A DNA stretch of 64,000 bases, from the NCBI GenBank assembly GCA_963708735.1, contig CAVPTW010000035.1:1-64000 (forward strand), given 5' to 3'. Source of the DNA: JAGPUQ01 sp963708735 (GTDB lineage: Bacteria > Pseudomonadota > Gammaproteobacteria > Pseudomonadales > Porticoccaceae). Within the stretch, counting starts at the first letter, position 1; each line of letters starts with the position of its first letter. Shown in pieces: positions 1 through 8,892 of the stretch. A program made the translations under genes and the position numbers. The notes beneath the pieces are model-generated. The model was not told the origin of the DNA. It ran no database searches and saw only the letters and a program-made list of their open reading frames with translations.

Positions 1-20
1 AGATTCATCAGGGAGCCTGT

Positions 21-479
21 ATGCGAAAGTGGATTGCTTTAGGTGTGTTCTGTGCAGTTTTGGGTCTCTCGCCGGTAGTCGCGCAGGCGGCATCGTCTGA
101 CGTCAGGCAGGGCGTCTCCCCCGCCCCTTCAATTGGCGAAATCATCCAGTCCGATCCCGATCTGCGCCGGTGGAATCAAGATCCTCTGGCCTGGGCTGTT
201 GCCCAGGCGGTTGATGCCAAACTCGCTCTGAAGCCCGAGTACGCTGGCAGGCCCTTCTCCGAACGTCAGGCCGAGGTGGTGCGAATCACACGCCTCCGGC
301 TTGGTGAGACGGACGGGCGTGACGAGGCCGCCCTGCCAAGACCAGCGCCGAATGCCGAACCCAAGGCCGCCTTCAGGGGCGATTCGCGCGTTCCGTTATC
401 AAATGATCAATATGCCGCGGCACACAGTGGAATCAGAATTTTGGCTCGCTCGCCATTGGATGGCTTGTGTTTTACATGA
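21..479 (+). CDS. Exported protein of unknown function
   Basis: The protein has 152 residues. It opens with a clear Sec signal peptide: an MRK start, a hydrophobic core and a likely cleavage after AQA near residue 23. The mature part is hydrophilic and without cysteines. Residues 35-95 (SDPDLRRWNQDPLAWAVAQA and following) look helical, and the tail is proline/alanine rich. The start is supported by a GGAG five bases before the ATG. The signal peptide is nearly the same as that of the convergent gene at 833-1180 (AVLGLSPVVAQAA against AVLGLSPMVARAA), while the mature parts do not match. It overlaps the next small gene by a few bases. I recognise no family; a cell-envelope or periplasmic role is inferred only from the signal peptide. 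Confidence 0.5.
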   Translation: MRKWIALGVFCAVLGLSPVVAQAASSDVRQGVSPAPSIGEIIQSDPDLRRWNQDPLAWAVAQAVDAKLALKPEYAGRPFSERQAEVVRITRLRLGETDGRDEAALPRPAPNAEPKAAFRGDSRVPLSNDQYAAAHSGIRILARSPLDGLCFT

Positions 480-763
480 TGACTAAGCAGAAAAACCCCT
501 TCAAGAAGCCGGAAGAACTTCATAAACGGCCGAAATGGTTCCTCGCTTTGGGTACAGGGTTGATGCTTGATGCGATATCGTCATCGCCGATAACCGGGAT
601 TGCGCAAGACGACCTTTTCGGTGCATTTTCGATAAAGGCAGTGTTTTTTGTTTTCTCCATGATTCCAGTCGTTATTGGGTTCTTGGTGTATAAATACAGG
701 ATCGGCAACGCCATAAAAAATGCAACGACCAACCTTGACCCACAAACCCGCGATTCAAAATAA
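476..763 (+). CDS. Small membrane protein of unknown function
   Basis: This is a 95-residue protein if the ATG at 476 is used; a GTG at 467 and a second ATG at 479 are alternatives, and none has a convincing ribosome binding site. The N-terminus is basic (TKQKNPFKKPEELHKRPK). A weak hydrophobic stretch follows (WFLALGTGLMLDAI), then one strong membrane helix (KAVFFVFSMIPVVIGFLVY), and the C-terminus is polar. The start overlaps the stop of the exported-protein gene before it, so the two may be co-translated. No family is recognised. Base composition is lower in GC than the core genes, as expected for accessory DNA. Confidence 0.4.
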   Translation: MMTKQKNPFKKPEELHKRPKWFLALGTGLMLDAISSSPITGIAQDDLFGAFSIKAVFFVFSMIPVVIGFLVYKYRIGNAIKNATTNLDPQTRDSK

Positions 764-832
764 TCCCGAGCAAACGTCGACACTGACCGCGCCGCCATCA
801 CCCAGGTCTCCCGAGAAGTCAGACGCGGCGGC

Positions 833-1180
833 TTACCTGCAGACGGTGGTACCGTTGTAGATGCCGCCGACCGTCGTGCCCTGGGTGTTGCAGCGCGGAG
901 TATGGTGGGCATCGTAGCGCTCTTTCCGGGCGCGACCCATCGCCTCGCACGATGACTTATACCCGCGCTGACACTGCACGGCCAGCGTGCTCATTTGGTC
1001 GTTGCTGACGCCGCGATTCTGGTTCTGGCTCCGGCTCTGGAGCTTTTCCAGCCGCCGGCAGGCGTTCTCGCTCCCCCGCTGACAGGCCTCGATCAGCTCG
1101 GGGACGGTTGCCGCGCGGGCGACCATGGGCGAGAGCCCCAGAACGGCAACGAATATGCCGAAGACAACTTGCTTCCTCAT
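833..1180 (-). CDS. Exported cysteine-repeat protein
   Basis: The protein has 115 residues. It starts at the ATG at 1180 behind a strong ribosome binding site (AAGGAGGC). It has a Sec signal peptide cleaved near ARA at residue 23. The mature part holds two copies of the pattern C-Q-R-G-x4-C (ACQRGSENAC and QCQRGYKSSC), about 40 residues apart. A C-terminal segment carries two more cysteines (CNTQGTTVGGIYNGTTVC). Cys-x-x-Gly-x4-Cys spacing is typical of Sel1/Hcp-like helical repeats closed by disulphides, so a disulphide-stabilised periplasmic protein is a reasonable inference. It is convergent with the two genes to its left. The function is unknown. Confidence 0.6.
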   Translation of the reverse strand: MRKQVVFGIFVAVLGLSPMVARAATVPELIEACQRGSENACRRLEKLQSRSQNQNRGVSNDQMSTLAVQCQRGYKSSCEAMGRARKERYDAHHTPRCNTQGTTVGGIYNGTTVCR

Positions 1181-1192
1181 AAAGCCTCCTTG

Positions 1193-1627
1193 TCATTGTT
1201 GGCCAGATTCGGTGCCGAGCCCTGGTGATGGGCGGGATCCCGGTAGTTCAAATGCCGCATAGCGAAGAACCTGGTTCACGCGGGCCGGTGGCGTCAATAG
1301 CATCAGTATATCCACGCCGACGGCTCCTCGACCGCACTCATCCATCCACATGCCAACAACGGCGCCCGAGTCCGATGTCACAACGGTTTCCGTAATGCTG
1401 ACGAGCGCCGAAATCGAGCAGCGAAGGCGACGCGCGAAAGAGCACAGCGCCTTCGCGCAAAAGGAATTCAGGAAAACCCTCCGATCTAAGCCCCAGATTG
1501 CGGGAAAAACCGCCTGTGAATCAGGCCACATGACCCCTCTTACACCCCTACCCAGACACGCGGCTACCGGGCAGCGCGGCCAAGCCATCATTGATGCCGG
1601 CCCAGTGAGTTGTGCGCTACCGGCCAT
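1193..1627 (-). CDS. Doubtful open frame upstream of the cysteine-repeat gene
   Basis: An open frame of 144 codons ends 12 bases before the start of the gene at 833-1180 and could share its transcript. The C-terminal half (from about SITETVVTSDSGAVVG onward) reads like a soluble protein. The N-terminal half is rich in Arg, Cys and Trp and reads like shadow translation, and no good ribosome binding site was found. A second open frame runs the other way over 1350-1766 and is equally doubtful. No family is recognised for either. The stretch 1181-1743 may simply be decayed or intergenic DNA between accessory genes. Confidence 0.2.
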   Translation of the reverse strand: MAGSAQLTGPASMMAWPRCPVAACLGRGVRGVMWPDSQAVFPAIWGLDRRVFLNSFCAKALCSFARRLRCSISALVSITETVVTSDSGAVVGMWMDECGRGAVGVDILMLLTPPARVNQVLRYAAFELPGSRPSPGLGTESGQQ

Positions 1628-1743
1628 GGGGTCAGTGGATTCGCTGGGGTTTGCGGTTGGCAGTTACAATGCCAAGTCGGTTGCGTACGGCCCGGATTAT
1701 CCGGCTGGCGAGCTATTTGTGAATGGTTCGGACTACACGATGA

Positions 1744-2379
1744 ATGTCAGGGGGTTCGGTGGCTAGGCGGATTCGAGACACGAGCGGGCTGACCCAGCAG
1801 CAGGAAAGGTTTGCTGTGCACGTTGCCACTCATGGCGGCTTGCGCGCGGCGTATGAACATGCGTATGGGAAGAAGCCAACCTGGAAGCCGGGCTCAGTGA
1901 ACCGCCAAGCCCGTAGGCTCATGGCCACGCCACCCGTCAAGGCGCGGGTCGAAGCGTTGCGCACCGAAATCGCCGCCATTGCCAAAGAACGGTTCAAGGT
2001 CGATGCCACGTGGATGCTGAAACGCCTGCTGGATGAGGTAAACGCGGACATGGCCGACCTGTTCGATGAGCAACAGCATCTCAAGCCGGTACAGGAATGG
2101 CCGCCCATCTGGCGCCAAGGATTGGTTGTGGGGCTGGATATTGAGTCGCGACAGGACAATGACGGGGGGGTGGTCAATGTGGCCAGGATCCGCTTCTCGG
2201 ATCGCGCCAAGCGACTCGAAATGCTCGGCAAACACGTTTACGTGAAGGCGTTTGTCGAGCGGAGAGCGCTGGAAGTAACCGATGCTAATACCGTCCCAGC
2301 ATCCGAAACTGAACGTTTCCTTGAAAGAGTTGCCGGAGCAGCGATGAGCCGGCCGCCCGACAAACCTGTTTCGCACTGA
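1744..2379 (+). CDS. Phage terminase small subunit-like protein
   Basis: The protein has 211 residues. The N-terminus reads TQQQERFAVHVATHGGLRAA, followed by repeated helix-turn-helix-like segments (NRQARRLMATPPVKARVEAL). This is the signature of the terminase small subunit family, which recognises phage DNA at the packaging site and hands it to the large subunit. The middle (VDATWMLKRLLDEVNADMADLFDE) also matches the family layout. A GTG at 1759 is an alternative start with a slightly better upstream AGGGGG. No large terminase subunit, portal or head gene follows. Instead a 34-bp direct repeat and a restriction-modification locus begin 17 bases after the stop. It is therefore an orphan, most likely a prophage remnant. 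Confidence 0.75.
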   Translation: MSGGSVARRIRDTSGLTQQQERFAVHVATHGGLRAAYEHAYGKKPTWKPGSVNRQARRLMATPPVKARVEALRTEIAAIAKERFKVDATWMLKRLLDEVNADMADLFDEQQHLKPVQEWPPIWRQGLVVGLDIESRQDNDGGVVNVARIRFSDRAKRLEMLGKHVYVKAFVERRALEVTDANTVPASETERFLERVAGAAMSRPPDKPVSH

Positions 2380-2392
2380 TCTTTATTTTCTA

Positions 2393-2430
2393 CATAGGAA
2401 AATAATTTCGTTTCCTATGGGGTCCAAGGA
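2393..2430 (+). repeat. Left direct repeat with palindromic core (putative attachment site)
   Basis: Bases 2397-2430 recur at 9063-9096 with one mismatch in 34 (T at 2423 against C). The core is GGAAAATAATTTCGTTTCC. In this left copy the core lies inside a perfect inverted repeat, CATAGGAAA at 2393-2401 and TTTCCTATG at 2411-2419, with a 9-base centre. A palindrome with a short centre is the usual form of a site-specific recombinase core site. The two copies bracket the restriction-modification genes, so I read them as attL/attR-like ends; that reading is an inference. Confidence 0.7.
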
Positions 2431-2765
2431 ATACAAAAATCATGGCGAAGGCCAGCGCACGCTTCGAGCCCCACACTCGCTACCGCGACTTCAAGGCCTT
2501 TCGCTACGAGCAGGCGTGCTCACCACCTTCTACAGCTACGGCAGCGTAGCGCCGCGGCGGCAGGGCGAGATCATCACGGCACTGGCGGCCTCCCCACCCA
2601 AGAGTGTCGCCAGTGGTGCGGGCCATGCTGGACGCCGGCATGGGGTCCGGGTTGCGCCCAGGCTAGCCCGACCCGCAACAGGAACTCCAACGCCAAGCGC
2701 ATGCGGATTGGCCGTCGGTGATGTTAGATTGCACGCCACCAAACAGAAACTCAGGGAGGCGGCCG
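2431..2765 (+). other. Gene-remnant stretch between left repeat and mod
   Basis: No intact gene is seen. A short frame from the ATG at 2442 (MAKASARFEPHTRYRDFKAF and onward, 35 codons) stops early. Coding-like sequence then appears to continue in another frame (VLTTFYSYGSVAPRRQGEII), so this may be a frameshifted relic of a gene I cannot identify. The last part supplies the ribosome binding site of the methyltransferase gene. Confidence 0.35.
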
Positions 2766-5700
2766 ATGACCGATGGGCGGATGCAAACGCTTGCAGCGCA
2801 ATTGCTGGCCCTATTGCCTGAAGACGGCTCGAACATCGGCACCGTCACGCTGTTCGACAAGTTCACGGCGCGGGCCGCTGCGGCGGGCCTGAGCTGCACC
2901 GAAGACGATTTCCACGACGCTCGCGAGCGACTGGTGGCCACCGGACAAGCCAAAAAAGGTAGAGGTCGGGGCGGTTCCACCGCACGGGTGCTATCCGCCA
3001 ACGAACCCGGATCGGGCCTCGCCGACGATCGACCGGCCTTCGCGCTGGAAGGCACGGTGGCCCTCGCTGAGCTTCCTTTCATCGCATCGCCACCACCACA
3101 CGCGCCCGCAGCGCGGCGAACTGCGGCGGCTGCTTCGGGCGATCCGCAGGTGTTGAGCTACCGCCACCCCGACCGGCGGGTGAACAACCCCGAGGTCGGG
3201 CTGGTGAGCGAAACCAGCGACCCCGAACAGCCAAAGACCGTGTGGGCCTACGACCCGCACCTGGACCCGGTGCTGAACTTCGACAGTGCCCGAGCCAAAG
3301 CCGAGAAGCTGATCGAGGACGCGCTGGCCGGCGACGACCCGGCAGCGATGCGCGCCGCGCTGGAAGAATTGCGGCGCCTGGGCAGCCCGTACCTGCAATG
3401 GACCGGCAAGGCCGAGCGCACCAGCTTCGAGGTCGATACCGTCAGCCTGCATGTGCACGAGCGCATCGACCCGATGAGCATCCTGTCGGCGGTGAGCCGG
3501 GCGCGCGATGCCAAGGCCGGCAAGGACGGCAAGAAGCGCGCGGGCGGCATCCAGCCCGGTCTGTTCGAGGCACCGTTCGAGAGCCTCCCGCTGCGCGATG
3601 CGGTGGACTTCTACCGCCACGACAAGGGCTGGAGCAACCGCCTGATCGCGGGCGACAGCCTGCTGGTGATGAACAGCCTGCTGCAGAAGGAGAGCATGGC
3701 CGGGCAGGTGCAGATGATCTACATCGACCCGCCCTACGGCATCAAGTACGGCAGCAACTTCCAGCCCTTCACCAACAAGCGCGATGTGAAGGACCGCGCC
3801 GATGCGGACCTGACCCAAGAGCCCGAGATGATCAAGGCGTTCCGGGACACCTGGGAACTGGGCATCCATTCGTACCTGACTTACTTGCGGGATCGCCTGC
3901 TGCTGGCGCGTGAGCTACTGGCGGATACAGGCAGCGTGTTTGTGCAGATATCGACCGAGAACGTGCATCACGTTCGAGAGGTCATCGATGACACGTTCGG
4001 CGCATCGAACTTCGTAAGTCAGATTGCTTTTCGCAAGACAAGCGGCAAGGCCGGAGCGACCATAGACGCCGTATACGACGTTCTGCTCTGGTACGCGAAG
4101 AGCATTGAACATCTGAAACTCAATCCACTTTTCGAGGAGCGAGCGGACAGCACGTTGGCGGAGCAATACACCTGGTACGTCCCAAGGCCGGGAGAACCTG
4201 GGTCAAGACTCTCTAAGGCGCAATTGGCGTCAGTATCACTTGAGCAGAGGTTCAAGGCCGATGGGCTGTTCTCTGAAAGCGGCGGCGATACGACGCGATT
4301 CCCTGTGGACTTGAATGGCAATGTGTTTGACCTGCCGGGAAAGTGGTTCTGGAAGACGAATCGAGTCGGGATGAATCGCCTGCGGCTAGCTGGCCGACTG
4401 CTGGGAGTCGGAAGGACGCTGTGCTATCAACGCTTCGCCAAGGACTTTCCGGTCGTTCGCTACAACAACCTTTGGGAAGACACGATGCGGTCCGGCTACA
4501 GCGAAGACAGGATCTATGTTGTTCAAACAGGCCAGAAGGTCATTGAGCGATGCATGATGCTGACCACCGACCCTGGCGACTTGGTGCTCGACCCCACCTG
4601 CGGCAGCGGCACCACCGCCTTCGTCGCCGAGAAGTGGGGCCGCCGCTGGATCACCTGTGACACCTCGCGCGTCGCCATCACGCTGGCCAAGCAGCGCCTG
4701 ATGACCGCCAGCTTCGACTACTACGAATTGCGCTATCCGCACGAGGGCCTGAAGGGCGGCTTCATCTACAAGACGGTGCCGCACATCACGCTGAAGTCGA
4801 TTGCCAACAACCCCGAGATCGACTCGATCCACGAACGCCTGCATCCCGCCGTCGAGTCGGCGCTGGCGGCGCTGAACGCGAGCCTGCGCATGCACCGGCC
4901 GAGCGTGCCGTTCACGGTGGCCGACGGCGTGCGCAAGGGCGAGACTTTGACGCTAGGCGCCCAGGGCGCGGACCTGCACGAATGGGAAGTGCCGTTTCCC
5001 AGCGACGACGCCACGCTGCCCGCTGGCTGGGCCGAGTCGCTGCGCGAACCGTTCGAAGCCTTCCACACCGCGCGCCAGCGCCTGCAGGCCGCGATGGACG
5101 CATCCATTGCCGCGCACGCCGACAGCGAGACGCTGTACGACCAGCCCGAGAAGGCGAAGAACAAGCTGCGCATCACCGGCCCGTTCAGCGTCGAGGCGGT
5201 GCCCTTCCCCACCGTGCTGAACCTGGACGCCACCGCCACGCCGCAGACCGGCGCCGAGTTCACCGCCGATGCCGCCGTGGCGCGTAGCGGTGCCACCAGC
5301 CGGCATGCGCAGTGGCGCGACGAGCTGAGCAAGACCGGCATCCGCGGCAAGGCCGGCCAGATGCTGCGCTTCACCGCGCTGGAAACCCTGGCCGGCACCA
5401 CCTGCCTGCATTGCAGCGGGCATCTGGACAGCGGCGAGCGCGTGGTGCTGAGCTTCGGCCCTGAGCATGGCGCGCTGGAGCAGCGGCAGGTGGAGCACGC
5501 CATTCGCGAGGCGGGCGAACTGTTCCCGCTGCCCAAGATGATCGTGTTCTGCGCTTTCACCTTCGACCCCGAGGCGGCCAAGGACATCGACGCCTTCAAG
5601 GGCATCACCGCGCTCAAGGCGCAAATGAACCCCGATCTGCTGACCGAAGACCTGAAGAAGGCGCGCGCCAGCAATCAGAGCTTCTGGCTGATGGGCCAGC

Positions 5701-6071
5701 CCGATGTGCTGCTGAAGCCCGCGGCCGGCGGCCAGTGGCAGGTGGAGGTGAACGGCTTCGATTACTTCGACACCACCAAGGGCGAACTGGTATCGGGTGG
5801 CAAGGCCAAGATCGCAATGTGGTCGCTGGACACCGACTACGACGGCCGCAGCCTGTTTCCGCACCAGGTGTTCTTCCCGATGGCCGGCAAGGGCGAGGGC
5901 TGGGAGAAGCTGAAAAAGGACATTCGCGCCGAACTGGACGAGGACAAGCTGGGCGCCTTCCGCGGCACGGTGTCGTTGCCGTTCGAGGCCGGCTTGCACC
6001 GGCGGGCGGCGGTCAAGATCGTGGACGACCGGGGTATCGAGTCGCTGAAGATCATCGTGCTGGGGGACTGA
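2766..6071 (+). CDS. mod: Type III-like site-specific DNA methyltransferase (Mod)
   Basis: The protein has about 1101 residues. It is an adenine-N6 type DNA methyltransferase that would protect host sites and supply specificity to the partner nuclease. The catalytic DPPY motif is at residues 321-324 and the AdoMet-binding motif DPTCGSG at 609-615. DPPY-first order with the recognition domain in between is the beta-class layout usual for Type III Mod subunits. Residues 615-1101 form a long C-terminal part, larger than in classical Mod proteins. I chose the ATG at 2766 because GGGAGG lies just before it; a longer frame from 2718 has no such site. The gene ends one base before the GTG that could start res. 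The recognition-domain stretch (about 3925-4565) has visibly lower GC than its flanks. Confidence 0.9.
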   Translation: MTDGRMQTLAAQLLALLPEDGSNIGTVTLFDKFTARAAAAGLSCTEDDFHDARERLVATGQAKKGRGRGGSTARVLSANEPGSGLADDRPAFALEGTVALAELPFIASPPPHAPAARRTAAAASGDPQVLSYRHPDRRVNNPEVGLVSETSDPEQPKTVWAYDPHLDPVLNFDSARAKAEKLIEDALAGDDPAAMRAALEELRRLGSPYLQWTGKAERTSFEVDTVSLHVHERIDPMSILSAVSRARDAKAGKDGKKRAGGIQPGLFEAPFESLPLRDAVDFYRHDKGWSNRLIAGDSLLVMNSLLQKESMAGQVQMIYIDPPYGIKYGSNFQPFTNKRDVKDRADADLTQEPEMIKAFRDTWELGIHSYLTYLRDRLLLARELLADTGSVFVQISTENVHHVREVIDDTFGASNFVSQIAFRKTSGKAGATIDAVYDVLLWYAKSIEHLKLNPLFEERADSTLAEQYTWYVPRPGEPGSRLSKAQLASVSLEQRFKADGLFSESGGDTTRFPVDLNGNVFDLPGKWFWKTNRVGMNRLRLAGRLLGVGRTLCYQRFAKDFPVVRYNNLWEDTMRSGYSEDRIYVVQTGQKVIERCMMLTTDPGDLVLDPTCGSGTTAFVAEKWGRRWITCDTSRVAITLAKQRLMTASFDYYELRYPHEGLKGGFIYKTVPHITLKSIANNPEIDSIHERLHPAVESALAALNASLRMHRPSVPFTVADGVRKGETLTLGAQGADLHEWEVPFPSDDATLPAGWAESLREPFEAFHTARQRLQAAMDASIAAHADSETLYDQPEKAKNKLRITGPFSVEAVPFPTVLNLDATATPQTGAEFTADAAVARSGATSRHAQWRDELSKTGIRGKAGQMLRFTALETLAGTTCLHCSGHLDSGERVVLSFGPEHGALEQRQVEHAIREAGELFPLPKMIVFCAFTFDPEAAKDIDAFKGITALKAQMNPDLLTEDLKKARASNQSFWLMGQPDVLLKPAAGGQWQVEVNGFDYFDTTKGELVSGGKAKIAMWSLDTDYDGRSLFPHQVFFPMAGKGEGWEKLKKDIRAELDEDKLGAFRGTVSLPFEAGLHRRAAVKIVDDRGIESLKIIVLGD

Positions 6072-6081
6072 GGTGGCCGCG

Positions 6082-8892
6082 ATGACGAGCCCCCAATCGC
6101 TGATCATCAATTCGGCCTTCGAAGAACCGGCGCAGCACTGGCAGGAAAACTCCGACCGCACGCTGCGGGTGGAGCCCAGGCGCCGGCCGGCGGGCTACGA
6201 GATCATCGACACGCGGGAGAACACGCGCCGCTTCGTACCGCTGCCGATGGTGGACGACATTCGCCAGCGGGTGCGGCAGTGGCGCGCCGCAGGCTGGCCC
6301 GGCGTGACCGAACTGACGCGCGAACTGCTGCTGCATTGGTGGGATGCGGACAGGGTTTCGAAACGCGACTACCGCTTCTACTTCTGCCAGCTTGAGGCAG
6401 CCGAGACGCTGATCTGGCGCGTGGAGGCGGCGGCCGAGTTCCGGCAGGGCGTGCACGTTCCGGGTGACGGCGGGCCGTTCGAGCGGCTGTGCAACAAGAT
6501 GGCCACCGGCACCGGCAAGACCACGGTGATGGCTATGCTGATCACCTGGCAGGTGCTGAACGCGCTGACGCACCCCAAGCGCAACCGCGACTTCTCGCGC
6601 GCGGTGCTGGTGGTGGCCCCAGGCCTGACGGTGAAGGACAGGTTGCGGGTGCTGCTGCCGGGCGACCCCGGCAATTACTACGACGTTTTCGACCTGTGCC
6701 CATCGGAGACGCTGCGGCACAAGCTCAACCAGATGGAAATCCTGGTCGAGAACTGGCATACGCTGATGCCGTTGAAAGCGGCGGACCGCTCCGTCGTCAA
6801 AAAGGGCGCCGAGGGCGACGAGGCCTACACCCGCCGGGTACTGGGCAAGCTGGCCGGCTTCCGTGACCTGATTGTCATCAACGACGAGGCGCACCATGCG
6901 TGGCGCGCGCCGGCCGACATCAAGGTCAGCAGGAAGGATGCGGAAGAACTCGGCATTGACCTGAACGAGGCGACGCGCTGGGTGGAAGGGCTGGACCGTA
7001 TCCACAAGACGCGGCGCGTGCAACGCTGTTTCGATCTTTCGGCCACGCCCTTCGCGCCCACCGGCCGCACCAATACCGAAGCGGGGCTGTTCGGCTGGGT
7101 CATCAGCGACTTCGGGCTGAACGACGCCATCGAGGCCGGGCTGGTGAAGACGCCGCGCGTGGTGGTGCGCGCCGACGCGCTACCCGACGCTGCGACGCTG
7201 CGGCCCAAGCTGTACCACCTGTACCGTGACGAATCGGTCGGCCCCGACTTGAACCGGCGTGGCGCGCAGCCGCACGAGGCGCTGCCGCAACTGGTGCAGC
7301 AGGCGTACACGCTGCTGGGGGCGGACTGGCGCGAGACAGCCCAGCAATGGAAAGACGCTGGCCACCCAAGCCCGCCGGTGATGCTGACGGTGTGCAACCG
7401 CACTGAGACGGCGGCGCGCATCGAGCACTACTTCAACAAGGGGCATGTGCAGTGGCCGGAATTGCAGGCACCCGACCGCACGCTGCGGGTGGATTCGCGC
7501 GTGCTGGAAAAGGCCGAGCAGGGCGAAACGGCCACGGCGGACAAGGACTACGAGCAGCGACTGAAGGACATCCTGGCAGCCGCGCGCATTCCCGACTCGC
7601 GCAAGGAACGGCTGGCCGGACTGAAGAAGGAAGAGCTGCTGCGCGAGCTGGTGGACACGGTGGGCAAGCGCGGCCAGGCCGGGCAAGACCTCCAGACGGT
7701 GATTTCGGTAGCCATGCTGTCGGAGGGCTGGGACGCCAAGAACGTGACCCACATCATGGGCCTGCGCGCGTTCACCAGCCAGTTGCTGTGCGAGCAGGTG
7801 ATCGGCCGCGGGCTGCGGCGGGTGTCCTACGACAAGGACGCCGAGGGGCGGCTGTTTTTGCCCGAGTACGTCAATGTGTTCGGCGTGCCGCTGTCAATTG
7901 CGCTGCCGCCTGGGGACGGTGGCACGCCACCGCCACCGCCGAAGAACAGCACAGCCATCGAGGCGCTGATCGAGCGCAACGAGTTCGAGATTCGCTGGCC
8001 CAACATCCTGCGCATCGACGCGGTGGTGAGCCCCGAACTGGTGGTGGAATGGTCGCAGGTGAAGTCGCTGAAGATCGACCCGGCGCAGGTGGCGATCCGG
8101 GCCGAGATAGCGCCCGCGCTGGGTGGCGCGGCCGACTGGAGCCAGGTGTCGGTGATCGACCTGGAGCTACTGCCGGAAGAATTCCGCTTGCAGCGCGTGG
8201 TGTTCAAGGCCGCGCAACGGGCCTTCGAGCGCATGGAGGGCCGCTTCACCGGCCAGCGCGAGTACCTGCTGTTTCAACTGGTGCGGCTGGTGGAGCAGTT
8301 CCTGGACTCGAAGCACATCGACATTCCTTCGCTGTTCCACCAAGACCCGCTGCGCAAGCGCATCCTGTTCGCGTTGCACATCGACCCCATCGTGGATCAC
8401 CTGGAGGCGCTGATCGAGCAGCAGAACACGCTGAAGCTGGAGCCGGTGTTCGACTCCGACCGCCCAATCGGCAGCACGCGCGACATGCGCACCTGGTACA
8501 CGACCCGTATCTGCGAGCCGACCCAGCATTCGCAGGTGAGCCACATCGTGGTGGACAGCGGCTGGGAGAAGTACACCGCCGATATTCTGGAAGGGCACGC
8601 GCAGGTGGCAGCGTGGGCCAAGAACGACCACCTGGGTTTTCACATCCTGTACCTGTGGGGCGGCTCGAAGCGCAAGTTCGTGCCCGACTTCCTGATTCGC
8701 TACAAGTCAGGCAAGACGCTGGTGCTGGAGATCAAGGGACAGGACACCGACCAGGACCGCGCCAAGCGCGTGGCGCTGGGCCAGTGGGTGGAGGCCGTGA
8801 ACGCGCATGGCGGGTTCGGTGAGTGGGCGGCCGATGCGGTGGTGGGTGAGGCGGCGCGCGTGCGGGATATGATCGAGGCGCACGCGGGGTAA
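6082..8892 (+). CDS. res: Type III-like restriction endonuclease/helicase (Res)
   Basis: The protein has about 936 residues. It is a superfamily 2 translocase fused to a nuclease, which would cut unmethylated DNA together with the adjacent Mod. Walker A MATGTGKT is at residues 140-147, the DEAH box at 268-271, motif III (LSATPFAP) near 320, and the Q-x-x-G-R-G-L-R-R motif VI after SEGWDAKNV. The C-terminal end carries a PD-(D/E)xK nuclease signature: PD at 868-869, then E883-I-K885 (VPDFLIR and LVLEIKGQ). All motifs look intact, so the enzyme should be active. A GTG at 6073 is an alternative start; the ATG at 6082 has GAGG eight bases upstream. Its position 10 bases after mod implies one transcript. 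Confidence 0.9.
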   Translation: MTSPQSLIINSAFEEPAQHWQENSDRTLRVEPRRRPAGYEIIDTRENTRRFVPLPMVDDIRQRVRQWRAAGWPGVTELTRELLLHWWDADRVSKRDYRFYFCQLEAAETLIWRVEAAAEFRQGVHVPGDGGPFERLCNKMATGTGKTTVMAMLITWQVLNALTHPKRNRDFSRAVLVVAPGLTVKDRLRVLLPGDPGNYYDVFDLCPSETLRHKLNQMEILVENWHTLMPLKAADRSVVKKGAEGDEAYTRRVLGKLAGFRDLIVINDEAHHAWRAPADIKVSRKDAEELGIDLNEATRWVEGLDRIHKTRRVQRCFDLSATPFAPTGRTNTEAGLFGWVISDFGLNDAIEAGLVKTPRVVVRADALPDAATLRPKLYHLYRDESVGPDLNRRGAQPHEALPQLVQQAYTLLGADWRETAQQWKDAGHPSPPVMLTVCNRTETAARIEHYFNKGHVQWPELQAPDRTLRVDSRVLEKAEQGETATADKDYEQRLKDILAAARIPDSRKERLAGLKKEELLRELVDTVGKRGQAGQDLQTVISVAMLSEGWDAKNVTHIMGLRAFTSQLLCEQVIGRGLRRVSYDKDAEGRLFLPEYVNVFGVPLSIALPPGDGGTPPPPPKNSTAIEALIERNEFEIRWPNILRIDAVVSPELVVEWSQVKSLKIDPAQVAIRAEIAPALGGAADWSQVSVIDLELLPEEFRLQRVVFKAAQRAFERMEGRFTGQREYLLFQLVRLVEQFLDSKHIDIPSLFHQDPLRKRILFALHIDPIVDHLEALIEQQNTLKLEPVFDSDRPIGSTRDMRTWYTTRICEPTQHSQVSHIVVDSGWEKYTADILEGHAQVAAWAKNDHLGFHILYLWGGSKRKFVPDFLIRYKSGKTLVLEIKGQDTDQDRAKRVALGQWVEAVNAHGGFGEWAADAVVGEAARVRDMIEAHAG

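Noticed and set aside
1350..1766. Plus-strand open frame of 138 codons before the terminase gene
   Set aside because: It has no ribosome binding site, no family likeness, and overlaps both a minus-strand frame and the terminase start; coding is not supported.
2766..6071. Phase-variable simple repeats in mod
   Set aside because: I looked for tandem tetra- or pentanucleotide runs common in phase-variable Type III mod genes and saw none.
4953..6161. Long minus-strand open frame (402 codons) opposite mod
   Set aside because: It is the antisense shadow of a GC-rich gene: low-complexity composition, no ribosome binding site, and the plus strand carries clear methyltransferase motifs.
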